Position numbers and translations under genes: made by a program. Shown piece after piece: positions 35,367 through 44,300 of a DNA stretch of 48,265 nucleotides. The number at the start of each line of letters is the position of its first letter. Position 1 is the first letter of the stretch. A model generated the notes under the pieces. The model did not search any database. It was not told the origin of the DNA and was given only the letters and a program-made list of their open reading frames with translations. Source of the stretch: Hyphomicrobiales bacterium (GTDB lineage: Bacteria; Pseudomonadota; Alphaproteobacteria; Rhizobiales; Rhizobiaceae); assembly GCA_030456445.1 (NCBI GenBank), contig JAKDNM010000011.1:1-48265 (forward strand), read 5' to 3'.

Positions 35367-36973
35367 CCCGCCGCCACTCCGCCGGCAAGCGCGAGGGCGT
35401 CGGGCGTGTCGACATCGATGCTGGCGCCCTCGCCGATCTCGACATCAACGACTTCAACGCCTCCGGCTTCCACCAGATGGCGCGCGCCGACATCGCCTTC
35501 GAGCAGTTCGACGGCGGGAAAGACGGCGCGCGGCAGGATCACGGGGTTGCCGCGCTTGCCCGCATGGGTGGCGCGCACGATGGAATGGCCGGCGGCACGC
35601 GCGAAGGCCGTGATGAGCGCATCGAAATCCGCCGACCCGACGCCCGGCATGTCGCCCAGCACGACCATGGCGCCATCGGCATCGGCCGGCAGCGCCCGGA
35701 TGCCGGCCTTGAGCGACCCGGCAAGGCCGGAGGCGAAATCCTGATTGTCGGCGAAGCGGACATTTGTTCCGGCAAGCGCTTCCCGCACCCGTTCGGCCTG
35801 ATGCCCCGTAACGACCACGACGCCGTCGGCGCGGCTTGCCTGCACACGCTCCGTAACGAGGCGGATCAGTTTCTTGCCGCCGAAGCCGGCGAGCAGCTTG
35901 TTCGGCCCGCCCATGCGGCTGGAACGGCCAGCCGCCAGCACGATCGCGTGGACCTTGGCGCGCCTGGCCGGTTCGGCCGGTTCGCGCGGCTGCGGGCGTG
36001 TCGGGATCTCCATCAGGAGCCCGCCGACGCCCATGCCGGCGATGTCGTCCTCCGTCACCGGCACGCCGGCAATCAGCCGGTCGAGCACCCAGTCGAAGCC
36101 GTTTTCCTTGGGGCTGCGCGCGCAGCCCGGCGCGCCGAGCACCGGCCGCCCGCCGCGTTCGCCGAGGATGAGGAGATTGCCGGGGTCGACCGGCATACCG
36201 GCGCGGAAGACCGTGCCGCCCGATTCGCGGATGGCGGCCGGGATCACGTCCTCGGGATCGCACACGGCGGAAGCGCCGAACACCAACACCATGTCGTTGT
36301 CGCGCGAAAGCTCCGAGATCGCCTGCGCCACGGCGCCCGATTCGTGCGGCGTCCGCCGTTCTTCCGATACGCGGCTGCCGGACCGCGCCAGCCGGGCTTC
36401 GGTGACGCGCCGCGTCTTGTCGAGCACGCTCTGCTTGACGCTCGGCAGCACCGTCTGCACGATTCCGACCGACCACGCCCTGTATGGATGCACCTCGAAA
36501 ATGGTATGTCCGGCGGTGATCGAGACGATCCAGTCCACCACCGCCTCGGGGACCGCAAAGGGGATGATCTTCACCGTCGCGACCATCTGGCCGGCGACGA
36601 CCGACGCGAAAGCGGCCACTGTCGCAACGGTCACGGTCGGGTCCACCTGATTGATGGAATCGATCAGTTCCTTGTCCACCGTGAACACGCCGGCCGTTTT
36701 GGCATGCAGATTGACGCGACCGGTCGATGCCGGCTTCACCTCGATGCCCGAATGCCTCAATGCACCGGCGATACGCGCAGCCGCCTCGTTCTCGTCCACA
36801 TCGTCGGAAGCAAGCGAAGCCGCGACCACTTCGGCGACGCCCGCAGCGGCCAGTTCCCTCACATCCTCCGCCGTCAACCGATGCGCCTTGCGCAGCCGCT
36901 TTTGGCCGGCGACGGTCGCGTGCGCGAGGATCGCGCCTTCCGCATCCTCGACCGGGATGGGGCCAAACCTCAC
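35363..36973 (-). CDS. Fused molybdopterin-binding / Mo-cofactor cytidylyltransferase (MoeA-like + MocA-like)
   Basis: 536-residue two-domain protein. Residues about 1-335 form a MoeA/CinA-like molybdopterin-binding part (VFGASAVCDPEDVIPAAIRESGG, MPVDPGNLLILG, GAPGCARSPKENGFDWVL). Residues about 345-535 are a MocA/MobA-type nucleotidyltransferase with VLAAGRSSRMGGPNKLLA (nucleotide loop), VVVLGDMPGVGSADFDAL and KRGNPVILPRAVFPAVELLEGDVGAR. The second domain should make molybdopterin cytosine dinucleotide, used by xanthine/CO-dehydrogenase-type enzymes. Overlaps of four bases on both sides (36970-36973 and 35363-35366) fix it in the operon. Confidence 0.9.
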   Translation of the reverse strand: MRFGPIPVEDAEGAILAHATVAGQKRLRKAHRLTAEDVRELAAAGVAEVVAASLASDDVDENEAAARIAGALRHSGIEVKPASTGRVNLHAKTAGVFTVDKELIDSINQVDPTVTVATVAAFASVVAGQMVATVKIIPFAVPEAVVDWIVSITAGHTIFEVHPYRAWSVGIVQTVLPSVKQSVLDKTRRVTEARLARSGSRVSEERRTPHESGAVAQAISELSRDNDMVLVFGASAVCDPEDVIPAAIRESGGTVFRAGMPVDPGNLLILGERGGRPVLGAPGCARSPKENGFDWVLDRLIAGVPVTEDDIAGMGVGGLLMEIPTRPQPREPAEPARRAKVHAIVLAAGRSSRMGGPNKLLAGFGGKKLIRLVTERVQASRADGVVVVTGHQAERVREALAGTNVRFADNQDFASGLAGSLKAGIRALPADADGAMVVLGDMPGVGSADFDALITAFARAAGHSIVRATHAGKRGNPVILPRAVFPAVELLEGDVGARHLVEAGGVEVVDVEIGEGASIDVDTPDALALAGGVAAG

Positions 36974-37680
36974 GCCGCTTTCTCCGCCGTATCGACCGCC
37001 ATCCCGCGCGAGCGGAACGCGGCGATGATCTCGCCGAGCACGGCGACGGCGATCTCGGCTGGGCTTGCCGCGCCGATATCCAGGCCGATTGGAGAATGGA
37101 TGCGCCCGATCTCTTCGGCCGTCACGCCCATCGTGGTCAGCCGCTCGACGCGTTTGGCGTGCGTCTTGCGGCTGCCGAGCGCGCCGACATAGAAACAGCC
37201 TGTCTTCAACGCCGATTTCAGCGCGAAATCGTCGATCTTGGGGTCATGCGTCAGCGCCGCGACACCGGTATAGGCGTCGAAGGGCCGCCTTTTCAGCACG
37301 TCCTCGGGCCATTCGGCGAAAAGCGGCACGTCAGGAAAGCGCGCTTGGGTGGCGAAGGCCGTGCGCGGATCGATGATCTCGATATCGAAGCCGGCGAGGT
37401 TTGCCATCGGCGCCAGCGCCTGGCTGATATGGACCGCGCCGATAGCTACCAGCCTCGGTGGCGGCAGATGCGCGTTGAGGAAGAAATTCCTGCCTTCCAC
37501 TTCGACTGTGCCGGATTTGCCCGACCGGAACGCTTTTTCGAGCGCCGCGCCGAGTTCGCCCGAGACGGAATCGCCTTCACGGACCAGCCGGTCGCGGCCA
37601 TCGCCGAGGTCGGTGACGAGAACCGCCGCCCGGCGCGCAACGCGCTCGGCGTTGAGTTTCTTGAGCAGATTCGGGTCCAT
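36970..37680 (-). CDS. XdhC/CoxF C-terminal (Rossmann) half
   Basis: 236-residue protein. Residues 1-75 contain a linker that is not recognised; residues about 76-236 match the XdhC C-terminal Rossmann domain (LVAIGAVHISQALAPMANLAGF, DIEIIDPRTAFA, ALTHDPKIDDFAL, FYVGALGSRKTHAKRVERL and IHSPIGLDIGAASPAEIAVAV). XdhC proteins bind and deliver sulfurated molybdenum cofactor to xanthine-dehydrogenase-type enzymes. In classic XdhC the N-terminal half is in the same chain; here it is in the separate upstream gene at 37687. It starts six bases after that gene and overlaps the next by four. Confidence 0.93.
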   Translation of the reverse strand: MDPNLLKKLNAERVARRAAVLVTDLGDGRDRLVREGDSVSGELGAALEKAFRSGKSGTVEVEGRNFFLNAHLPPPRLVAIGAVHISQALAPMANLAGFDIEIIDPRTAFATQARFPDVPLFAEWPEDVLKRRPFDAYTGVAALTHDPKIDDFALKSALKTGCFYVGALGSRKTHAKRVERLTTMGVTAEEIGRIHSPIGLDIGAASPAEIAVAVLGEIIAAFRSRGMAVDTAEKAA

Positions 37681-37686
37681 CTGCCT

Positions 37687-38025
37687 TCAGCCCAGCCGCT
37701 CGACATAGACCTTGATACGGCCGCCGCAGGAAAGGCCCGCCTGCCACGCAGTCTCATCGGCGACGCCGAATTCGAGCATGCGCGGCTGGCCGGTTTCGAG
37801 CACGTCGAGCGCTTCCGTCACCACTTCGCCCTCGACGCAGCCACCCGACACCGAGCCCTGGAAATTGCCCTCGCGGTCGATGACGAGATGGCTGCCGACA
37901 GGGCGCGGGGCCGACCCCCAGGTCTCGACAACGGTCGCGACCGCCACGTCGCGGCCGTCCTTCATCCAGTTTTCGGCGATCGACAGCGGGTCCTGCCCGC
38001 TCTCAAGCACTGTCGCGTTTTCCAT
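37687..38025 (-). CDS. XdhC/CoxI N-terminal half (CoxI-type)
   Basis: 112-residue protein that matches the XdhC_CoxI N-terminal domain: VAVATVVETWGSAPRPVGSHLV, GSVSGGCVEGEVVTEALDVL and the CGG-containing AGLSCGGRIKVYVERLG end. The start MENATVLESG (38025) is preferred over an upstream frame start at 38112 inside the preceding gene. The Cys-containing motifs are those thought to bind the molybdenum cofactor. Its partner half is the next gene (six-base gap). The split is expected to yield a two-subunit XdhC. Confidence 0.92.
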   Translation of the reverse strand: MENATVLESGQDPLSIAENWMKDGRDVAVATVVETWGSAPRPVGSHLVIDREGNFQGSVSGGCVEGEVVTEALDVLETGQPRMLEFGVADETAWQAGLSCGGRIKVYVERLG

Positions 38026-38042
38026 GACGGATCTCCGTTTCT

Positions 38043-39263
38043 TCAGGCGGCCTTCGCCAGCCAGGCTCGCGGGTCGGCGGCATGGCGGTTGTCGGCCGAA
38101 AGCGAGGCGCAAAGGTCGGATAGTGCATTCAAGGTATGTACGGCGCGGAATTCGTCAACATGCGGCAGCATCGCGCGCACGCCCCGCGCCTTGGCCTCGA
38201 ACCCCTCGAAGCGCAGCAGCGGATTGAGCCAGACGAGCCGCCGGCAGGATTTGTGCAGCCGCTCCATCTCGGTTTCGAGCCCAGCCACGTCGTCCCGCTC
38301 CAGCCCGTCGGTAATGAGCAGCACCGTCGCCCCCTGCCCTAGAACGCGGCGCGACCACAGCCGGTTGAACTCGGCCAGCGTATCGCCGATGCGGGTGCCG
38401 CCCGACCAGTCCATCACCGCCTTGGAGCAGTCGGCGAGCGCCTCGTCGGGATCACGATGGCGCATCTGGCGGGAGATGTTGGTCAGCCGCGTGCCGAAGA
38501 CGAACGTGTGCACGCGCCGCCGCTTTTCCGTCAGCGCATGCAGGAAATGCAGGAAGATGCGCGTGTACTGGCTCATCGAGCCGGAAATGTCGGCCAGCAC
38601 GACCAGCGGCGGATGGATTTCGCGCGGCGAGCGGAATTTGGGCAAGATCAGATCGCCGCCGGTTCTCAGCGCCGAGCGCATCATCGCGCGCTGGTCGACG
38701 CGGCGGCCGCGCGGGTCGGCCTTGAAGCGGCGGGTCCGGACAAGGTCGTGCGGAAGCACCAGTTTGGCGATGGCCCGCCGGGCCTCGGCAAGCTCGACCG
38801 CGCTCATCTGGGCGAAATCCTTCCCGCGCAGGACCTCGTTGCCGGAAACGGTAAAGCGGGCATCGACCTCGATCTCCGGGACTTCGTCGCGCCCCTTGCC
38901 CTTGTGGCCCTCAAACAGCGCTTCGCTGACGCGCTGCTCGGCGGCGCGCGGCTTTTCTTTCTCCCGATGGTCGGGCGCGACCGGCGAGAACATGGCCAGC
39001 ATCTTCTCGATCAGTTCGCGCGATTTCCAAAACAGCCGGAACGCTTCGTCGAAGACGGCATGGTCCTCGTGGCGGGTGACCAGCACGGAATGCAGCGTCC
39101 AGTAGAAATCGTCTCGGCTCCCGATGCCAGCCGCCAGAACCGCGTCGATGGCATCGACCACGGCGGCGGGGCCGACCCGCATGCCCGCCTTCCTGAGCGT
39201 GCGGGCGAAATAGATGATATTGTCGGCCAGCCGGCCGTCGGGATGGGCGGAGCGAACAATCAT
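38043..39263 (-). CDS. VWA domain protein, CoxE-like
   Basis: 406-residue protein with a helical N-terminal half (about 1-190) and a VWA/CoxE domain (about 200-370). The MIDAS metal-binding residues are in VVLADISGSMSQYTR (about 213-227), with SGGTRIG and LITDGLERDD further on. CoxE proteins work with MoxR-type ATPases to mature CO dehydrogenase in Oligotropha. It begins eight bases after the MoxR gene stop, so they form a pair. Length agrees with CoxE (about 400). Confidence 0.93.
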   Translation of the reverse strand: MIVRSAHPDGRLADNIIYFARTLRKAGMRVGPAAVVDAIDAVLAAGIGSRDDFYWTLHSVLVTRHEDHAVFDEAFRLFWKSRELIEKMLAMFSPVAPDHREKEKPRAAEQRVSEALFEGHKGKGRDEVPEIEVDARFTVSGNEVLRGKDFAQMSAVELAEARRAIAKLVLPHDLVRTRRFKADPRGRRVDQRAMMRSALRTGGDLILPKFRSPREIHPPLVVLADISGSMSQYTRIFLHFLHALTEKRRRVHTFVFGTRLTNISRQMRHRDPDEALADCSKAVMDWSGGTRIGDTLAEFNRLWSRRVLGQGATVLLITDGLERDDVAGLETEMERLHKSCRRLVWLNPLLRFEGFEAKARGVRAMLPHVDEFRAVHTLNALSDLCASLSADNRHAADPRAWLAKAA

Positions 39264-39271
39264 CTCGTCAC

Positions 39272-40204
39272 CTATTCCGCCGCGGTCGAAAGTTCCGCCT
39301 TCACTTCCTTCAGGATGCGGCGGCCTTCGCCCTGCTCGATCTTCGCGATATCGTCCTGGTATTTCAAAAGCACGCCGATCGTGTCGGAAACGGTCTCGGG
39401 GTCGAGCGCGACCTTGTCGAGTTCGGTGAGCGCGCTTGCCCAGTCGATCGTCTCGGCGACGCCCGGCACCTTGAACAGTTCGATCTCGCGCAGTTTCTGG
39501 ATGAAGCGCACCAGTTCGGCCGAAAGCCGGCGGTTGGCGTTCGGCACTTTGCGCCGGACGATCTCGAGTTCGCGCTCGGCTTCCGGATAGTCGAGCCAGT
39601 GATAGAGGCAGCGCCGCTTCAGCGCGTCGTGGATTTCGCGCGTGCGGTTGGTGGTGATGATGACGATCGGCGGCACCTTCGCCTTGATCGTGCCAAGTTC
39701 CGGCACCGTCACCTGGTAGTCGGAGAGGATTTCCAGCAAAAATGCCTCGAAGGCCTCGTCGGTGCGGTCGAGTTCGTCGATCAGGAAGACGGGGGCGGCG
39801 CCCACCTCGCCGGTCAGCGCATCAAGCACCGGGCGACGGATCAGGTAACGCTCGGCAAAGACGTTCCTTTCCATCGCCGGGCGATCGACCGAGCCCGCCG
39901 CCTCTTCCATGCGGATCTCGATCATCTGGGCGGCGTAGTTCCACTCATAGACGGCGGAAGAAACGTCGAGCCCCTCATAGCATTGCAGGCGGATAAGCCG
40001 CCGCCCGAGCGCCGAGGCGAGCACCTTGGCGATCTCGGTCTTGCCGACGCCCGCCTCGCCCTCGAGGAACAGCGGCCGCTTCATCTTCAGCGCAAGGAAA
40101 AGCACCGTCGCCAGCGCGCGGTCGGCAACGTAGTCGGCGCCTTCGAGAAGCGACAGCGTCTCCTCGATGGATTGAGGAACGGCGCGCGGTTTCGGGTCGG
40201 GCAT
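39272..40204 (-). CDS. MoxR-family AAA+ ATPase, CoxD-like
   Basis: 310-residue MoxR ATPase. Walker A GEAGVGKTE (about 49-57), Walker B VFLIDELDR (about 140), sensor-1 PIVIITTNRTREI (about 182-194) and the arginine-rich ALKRRCLYHWLDYP are present. CoxD of Oligotropha, in this family, is needed to insert or reload the Mo-S-Cu cluster. It is followed by the VWA partner. The start MPDPKPRAV (40204) is preferred because the upstream frame adds only four residues. The flavin-reductase gene ends 24 bases before it. Confidence 0.94.
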   Translation of the reverse strand: MPDPKPRAVPQSIEETLSLLEGADYVADRALATVLFLALKMKRPLFLEGEAGVGKTEIAKVLASALGRRLIRLQCYEGLDVSSAVYEWNYAAQMIEIRMEEAAGSVDRPAMERNVFAERYLIRRPVLDALTGEVGAAPVFLIDELDRTDEAFEAFLLEILSDYQVTVPELGTIKAKVPPIVIITTNRTREIHDALKRRCLYHWLDYPEAERELEIVRRKVPNANRRLSAELVRFIQKLREIELFKVPGVAETIDWASALTELDKVALDPETVSDTIGVLLKYQDDIAKIEQGEGRRILKEVKAELSTAAE

Positions 40205-40228
40205 CGAAAACTCCAAGCGGAAATACGG

Positions 40229-40723
40229 TCAAAGACCGTGATAGCCGCGATCGTGATAGATGAGCGGCCGGACCTTATTCCCCACGCGCAGCCCTGTCAC
40301 CTTGCCAAAAAGCACACGGTGCGTAGCTACGTCCTTCGCTTCCACGATCCGGCAGTCGAAGACCGAAAGCGCGTCGACAAGCGTCGGCGCCCCGGTCGAG
40401 ATCGTGTCCCACTCGGCAAGGACGAATCGCTTATCCTGCGAAAGCCTGCCCATCCCCGAGAACGCATTCGCCAGACCCTGGTGATGATGGCCAAGCGTGT
40501 TCAGCGAGAAAACGCCGTTTTCGGCAAAAACGTCGTTGGCCGGGTTGGTCCGCATCAGGCAGACAAGCACGGTCGGCGGGTCGTCCGAGACCGAGCAGGC
40601 GGCGATGACCGTCGTGCCGCGCCGCCCGGCGGGCCCATCGGTCGTGACGATATGCACGTGGCCGGCGAAATTCGCCATCGCGTCGCGATAAAGCCGCGGC
40701 TGGATCTCGTTCTTCTTCAGCAA
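40229..40723 (-). CDS. Flavin reductase-like protein (RutF/HpaC type), probable TTG start
   Basis: 164-residue FMN-binding protein of the flavin reductase-like family. Sequence features: YRDAMANFAGHVHIVTTDGPAGRRGTTVIAACSVSDDPPTVLVCL (FMN-binding first half), FSLNTLGHHHQGLANAFSG and the C-terminal IYHDRGYHGL. It resembles RutF and HpaC, which supply reduced flavin to monooxygenases. No ATG precedes the conserved part until 40831; TTG at 40723, with GGGGAAA upstream, gives a family-like length, so I chose it. It is the first gene of the molybdenum-maturation operon, and no monooxygenase is beside it. Confidence 0.8.
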   Translation of the reverse strand: MLKKNEIQPRLYRDAMANFAGHVHIVTTDGPAGRRGTTVIAACSVSDDPPTVLVCLMRTNPANDVFAENGVFSLNTLGHHHQGLANAFSGMGRLSQDKRFVLAEWDTISTGAPTLVDALSVFDCRIVEAKDVATHRVLFGKVTGLRVGNKVRPLIYHDRGYHGL

Positions 40724-41047
40724 GGCGTTTCCCCGCGTTCGGTTCCCCGCAATATAAGGATTGGGCCAAGCGCCACAAGCGCCTCGCCATCCCCGATATC
40801 CACACCCCTCGCCCACAAGATGTTGCGTCATGCGAATGTCGTGAAACGAGTCCTTGACGGCTTTGAGCGAGTCGCTTCTTATGGGTCATGCGCTGCTGTT
40901 TTCGGCGCGGCCGGAGAGTTTCGAGCCCGGTCTTTTTTCCAGATTTCGATGCGTTTTCGGACATTCCGCAGTCGTTGGGATGCGCGGAAAAGTACGGTTT
41001 ACGGGTTGTTCCGGGGTCGTTAGCCGAGCTGGTAAAATTTAGGGTTA

Positions 41048-41063
41048 ACACTATATTTAGTGT
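41048..41063. promoter_or_regulatory. NrdR box 1
   Basis: ACACTATATTTAGTGT, a near-perfect 16-bp palindrome that matches the NrdR consensus acaCwAtATaTwGtgt at nearly every position. NrdR represses ribonucleotide reductase operons when dATP is high. It lies about 265 bp upstream of the nrdJ start. Confidence 0.82.
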
Positions 41064-41078
41064 TTGCATCAAAACTGC

Positions 41079-41094
41079 GCACTAGATACGGTTC
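41079..41094. promoter_or_regulatory. NrdR box 2 (degenerate)
   Basis: GCACTAGATACGGTTC, with about 10 of 16 bases matching the NrdR consensus, all in the better-conserved left half and core. It is exactly 31 bp centre-to-centre from box 1, the three-helical-turn spacing known for NrdR pairs. The spacing raises confidence. Confidence 0.6.
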
Positions 41095-41098
41095 AATT

Positions 41099-41152
41099 CC
41101 CGTCCGGGGAGTCGGGACGGGAAAGAGTTCCAGAAGAACCCGCAGCGGGTTC
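41099..41152 (+). other. Two short hairpins in nrdJ leader
   Basis: CCCGTCC (41099-41105) pairs with GGACGGG (41115-41121), and GAACCCG-CAG-CGGGTTC (41136-41152) is a perfect 7-bp stem. Both lie just downstream of the NrdR boxes. They lack T-runs and do not show the B12-box of a cobalamin riboswitch. Confidence 0.5.
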
Positions 41153-41328
41153 ACGCCATGGCACAAAGGCCGGGTTCGGCCTTCGGATGCAAGGTGGCGG
41201 GCGGCTGCGAGACATGAAGAGCCGGCCGTTTTCCAAATGGCCGGAGGCGGCGGATCTGCGCTTGTCGAATTGGGCAGAAATCGCCTTCGAAAAGCGCTAT
41301 ATATTGACGAGGAAAAGGGACCACTAAA

Positions 41329-44300
41329 ATGCGCATCGAGCGGCGTTTCACCAGGGCTTCACAATCGCGCTACGCGGAGATCGAATTCCGCAAGGCCGTG
41401 AGCGAGATCAGGAACCCGGACGGCTCGATCGTCTTTCGGCTGGCCGATATCGACGTGCCGGCGCAGTTCTCCCAGGTGGCGACCGACGTTCTGGCCCAAA
41501 AATATTTCCGCAAGGCCGGCGTGCCCGCGCGGCTGAAGAAGGTCGAGGAGACCTCGGTCCCCTCCTTCCTGTGGCGCTCGGTGGCCGACGAGGCGGAGCT
41601 TGCCAAGCTGCCGGAAAACGAACGCTACGGCTCGGAGACCGACGCACGCCAGGTGTTCGACCGGCTGGCCGGAACCTGGACCTATTGGGGCTGGAAGGGC
41701 GGCTACTTCGCTACCGAGGAAGACGCGCTCGCCTTCCGCGACGAGCTTGCCTACATGCTCGCCACCCAGCGCGTCGCGCCGAACTCGCCGCAATGGTTCA
41801 ACACCGGCCTTCACTGGGCCTATGGCATCGACGGGCCGAGCCAGGGTCATTTCCATGTCGACCCCTTCACCGGCAAGCTCACCAAGTCGAAATCGGCTTA
41901 TGAGCACCCGCAGCCGCATGCCTGCTTCATCCAGTCCGTCAGCGACGACCTCGTCAACGAGGGCGGCATCATGGACCTTTGGGTGCGCGAGGCGCGGCTG
42001 TTCAAATACGGCTCCGGCACCGGCTCCAACTTCTCGCACCTGCGCGGCGAGGGCGAGCGGCTTTCGGGCGGCGGCAAGTCGTCGGGCCTGATGAGCTTCC
42101 TCAAGATCGGCGACCGTGCCGCCGGCGCCATCAAGTCCGGCGGCACCACCCGCCGCGCCGCCAAGATGGTGGTGGTCGACATCGACCATCCCGACATCGA
42201 GCAGTATATCGACTGGAAGGTGAACGAGGAGCAGAAGGTCGCGGCGCTCGTCACCGGCTCCAAGATCGTCAAGAAGCATCTCGCCGAGATCATGAAGGCC
42301 TGCGTCAACTGCGAAGGTCATGACGACGATTGCTTCGACCCCTCGCTGAACACCGCCCTGAAGCGCGCCATCCGCGCCGCCAAGCGTGACGCGGTGCCGG
42401 AGAACTACGTCAAGCGCGTCATCCAGTTCGCCAGGCAGGGCTATACCCAGATCGAGTTCAAGACCTACGACACTGATTGGGATTCGGAGGCCTATCTCAC
42501 CGTTTCCGGCCAGAATTCCAACAACTCCGTCTCGCTGAAGGAGGACTTCCTGCACGCGGTCGAGAACGACGGCGACTGGAACCTCGTCAACCGCATCAAC
42601 GGCAAGGTGGCCAAGACTCTGAAGGCGCGCGACCTGTGGGAAAAGATCGGCTACGCCGCCTGGGCGTCCGCCGATCCGGGGCTGCACTTCAACACGACGA
42701 TGAACGACTGGCACACCTCGCCGGCCGCCGGCCCGATCCGCGCGTCGAACCCGTGCTCGGAATACATGTTCCTCGACGACACGGCCTGCAACCTCGCCTC
42801 GATCAACCTGCTGCCCTACCGCAATTTTGACGGCACGATCGACATCGCGGCCTATGAGCATTCGGTCCGCCTCTGGACCATCGTGCTCGAAGTCTCCGTC
42901 ATGATGGCGCAGTTCCCGTCGAAGGAGATCGCGCGGCTTTCCTACGAATACCGCACGCTCGGCCTCGGCTATGCGAATATCGGCGGCCTGCTCATGACCT
43001 CCGGCATCCCCTATGATTCGGACGCGGGCCGCGGCATCTGCGCTTCGCTGACCGCGATCATGACCGGCACGGCCTATGCCACCTCGGCCGAGATGGCCGC
43101 CGAACTCGGCGCCTTCCCGGATTACGACCGCAATGGCGAGAACATGCTGCGCGTCATGCGCAACCACCGCCGCGCCGCCTATGGTGATCACGATGGCTAC
43201 GAGAAGCTGTCGGTCAACCCCGTGCCGCTCAACGCCGACCATGTCTGGCAAAAGGAACTGGTCGAACATGCCCGCGCCGCTTGGGACCGCGCCATCGAGC
43301 TTGGCGAGGAGCATGGCTTCCGCAACGCGCAGGCGACCGTCATCGCGCCGACCGGCACGATCGGGCTGGTGATGGATTGCGACACGACGGGCATCGAGCC
43401 CGACTTCGCGCTGGTGAAGTTCAAGAAGCTCGCCGGCGGCGGCTATTTCAAGATCATCAACCGCGCCGTGCCGGAGGCGCTGCGCTCGCTGGGCTATGGC
43501 GAGGCGGATATCGCCGAGATCGAGGCCTATGCGGTCGGCCACGGCAACCTCAACCAGGCGCCCGGCGTAAACCCCGGCTCGCTTCAGGCAAAGGGTTTTA
43601 CCGACGAGAAGATCGCCGCGCTCAACGCCGCGCTCAAGCAGGCCTTCGACATCAAGTTCGTCTTCAACAAATGGACGCTGGGCGAGGATTTCTGCAAGGA
43701 GACGCTCGGCTTCACCGACGAGCAGTTGAACGACCTCTCCTTCGAGATACTGCCGGCGCTCGGCTTCTCCAAGAAGGAGATCGAGGCGGCCAACATCCAC
43801 ATCTGCGGGGCGATGACGCTGGAAGGCGCGCCGCACCTGAAGGCGGAGCACCTGCCCGTCTTCGACTGCGCCTCGCCCTGCGGCAAGGTCGGCAAGCGCT
43901 ATCTCTCGGTCGAAAGCCACATCCGCATGATGGCGGCGGCCCAGCCCTTCATCTCGGGCGCCATCTCCAAGACCATCAACATGCCCGGCGAAGCCACCGT
44001 CGAGGACTGCAAATCGGCCTACATGCTTTCATGGAAGCTGGCGCTGAAGGCCAACGCGCTCTACCGCGACGGCTCCAAGCTGTCGCAGCCGCTCAACGCC
44101 TCGCTTCTCTCCGACGATGACGAGGAGGCGGACGATCTGGTCGAGGAACTGGTCGCGGCACCCAATGCCGCCCGCGCCGCGGCTGTGACGGAAAGAATAG
44201 TCGAGCGCATCGTGGAGCGCGTGGTGCGCGAGCGCGAGCGGCTGCCCAACCGCCGCAAGGGCTACACGCAAAAAGCGGTGGTCGGCGGCCACAAGGTCTA

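Larger units (their letters stand above)
40724..41328. promoter_or_regulatory. Divergent control region between flavin reductase operon and nrdJ
   Basis: 605 bp without a plausible gene; open frames here are short and without sense. It holds two NrdR-box-like palindromes (41048-41094) and two hairpins (41099-41121, 41136-41152) in the nrdJ leader, each listed apart. The left 300 bp next to the flavin reductase hold no recognised site. Confidence 0.55.

Noticed and set aside
35477-39105. Long plus-strand frames (571 and 792 aa)
   Set aside because: Antisense shadows of the molybdenum-cofactor operon, which has coherent domain content on the minus strand.
41090-41121. T-arm-like GGTTCAATTCCC suggesting a tRNA remnant
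   Set aside because: No matching acceptor, D-arm or anticodon arm lies upstream; the sequence belongs to a simple hairpin.
41099-41328. Cobalamin riboswitch upstream of B12-dependent nrdJ
   Set aside because: No B12-box-like conserved core and no long multi-helix arrangement; only short local hairpins were seen.
41359-43920. 853-aa minus-strand frame opposite nrdJ
   Set aside because: Shadow of the GC-rich nrdJ gene; its translation lacks globular domain patterns.
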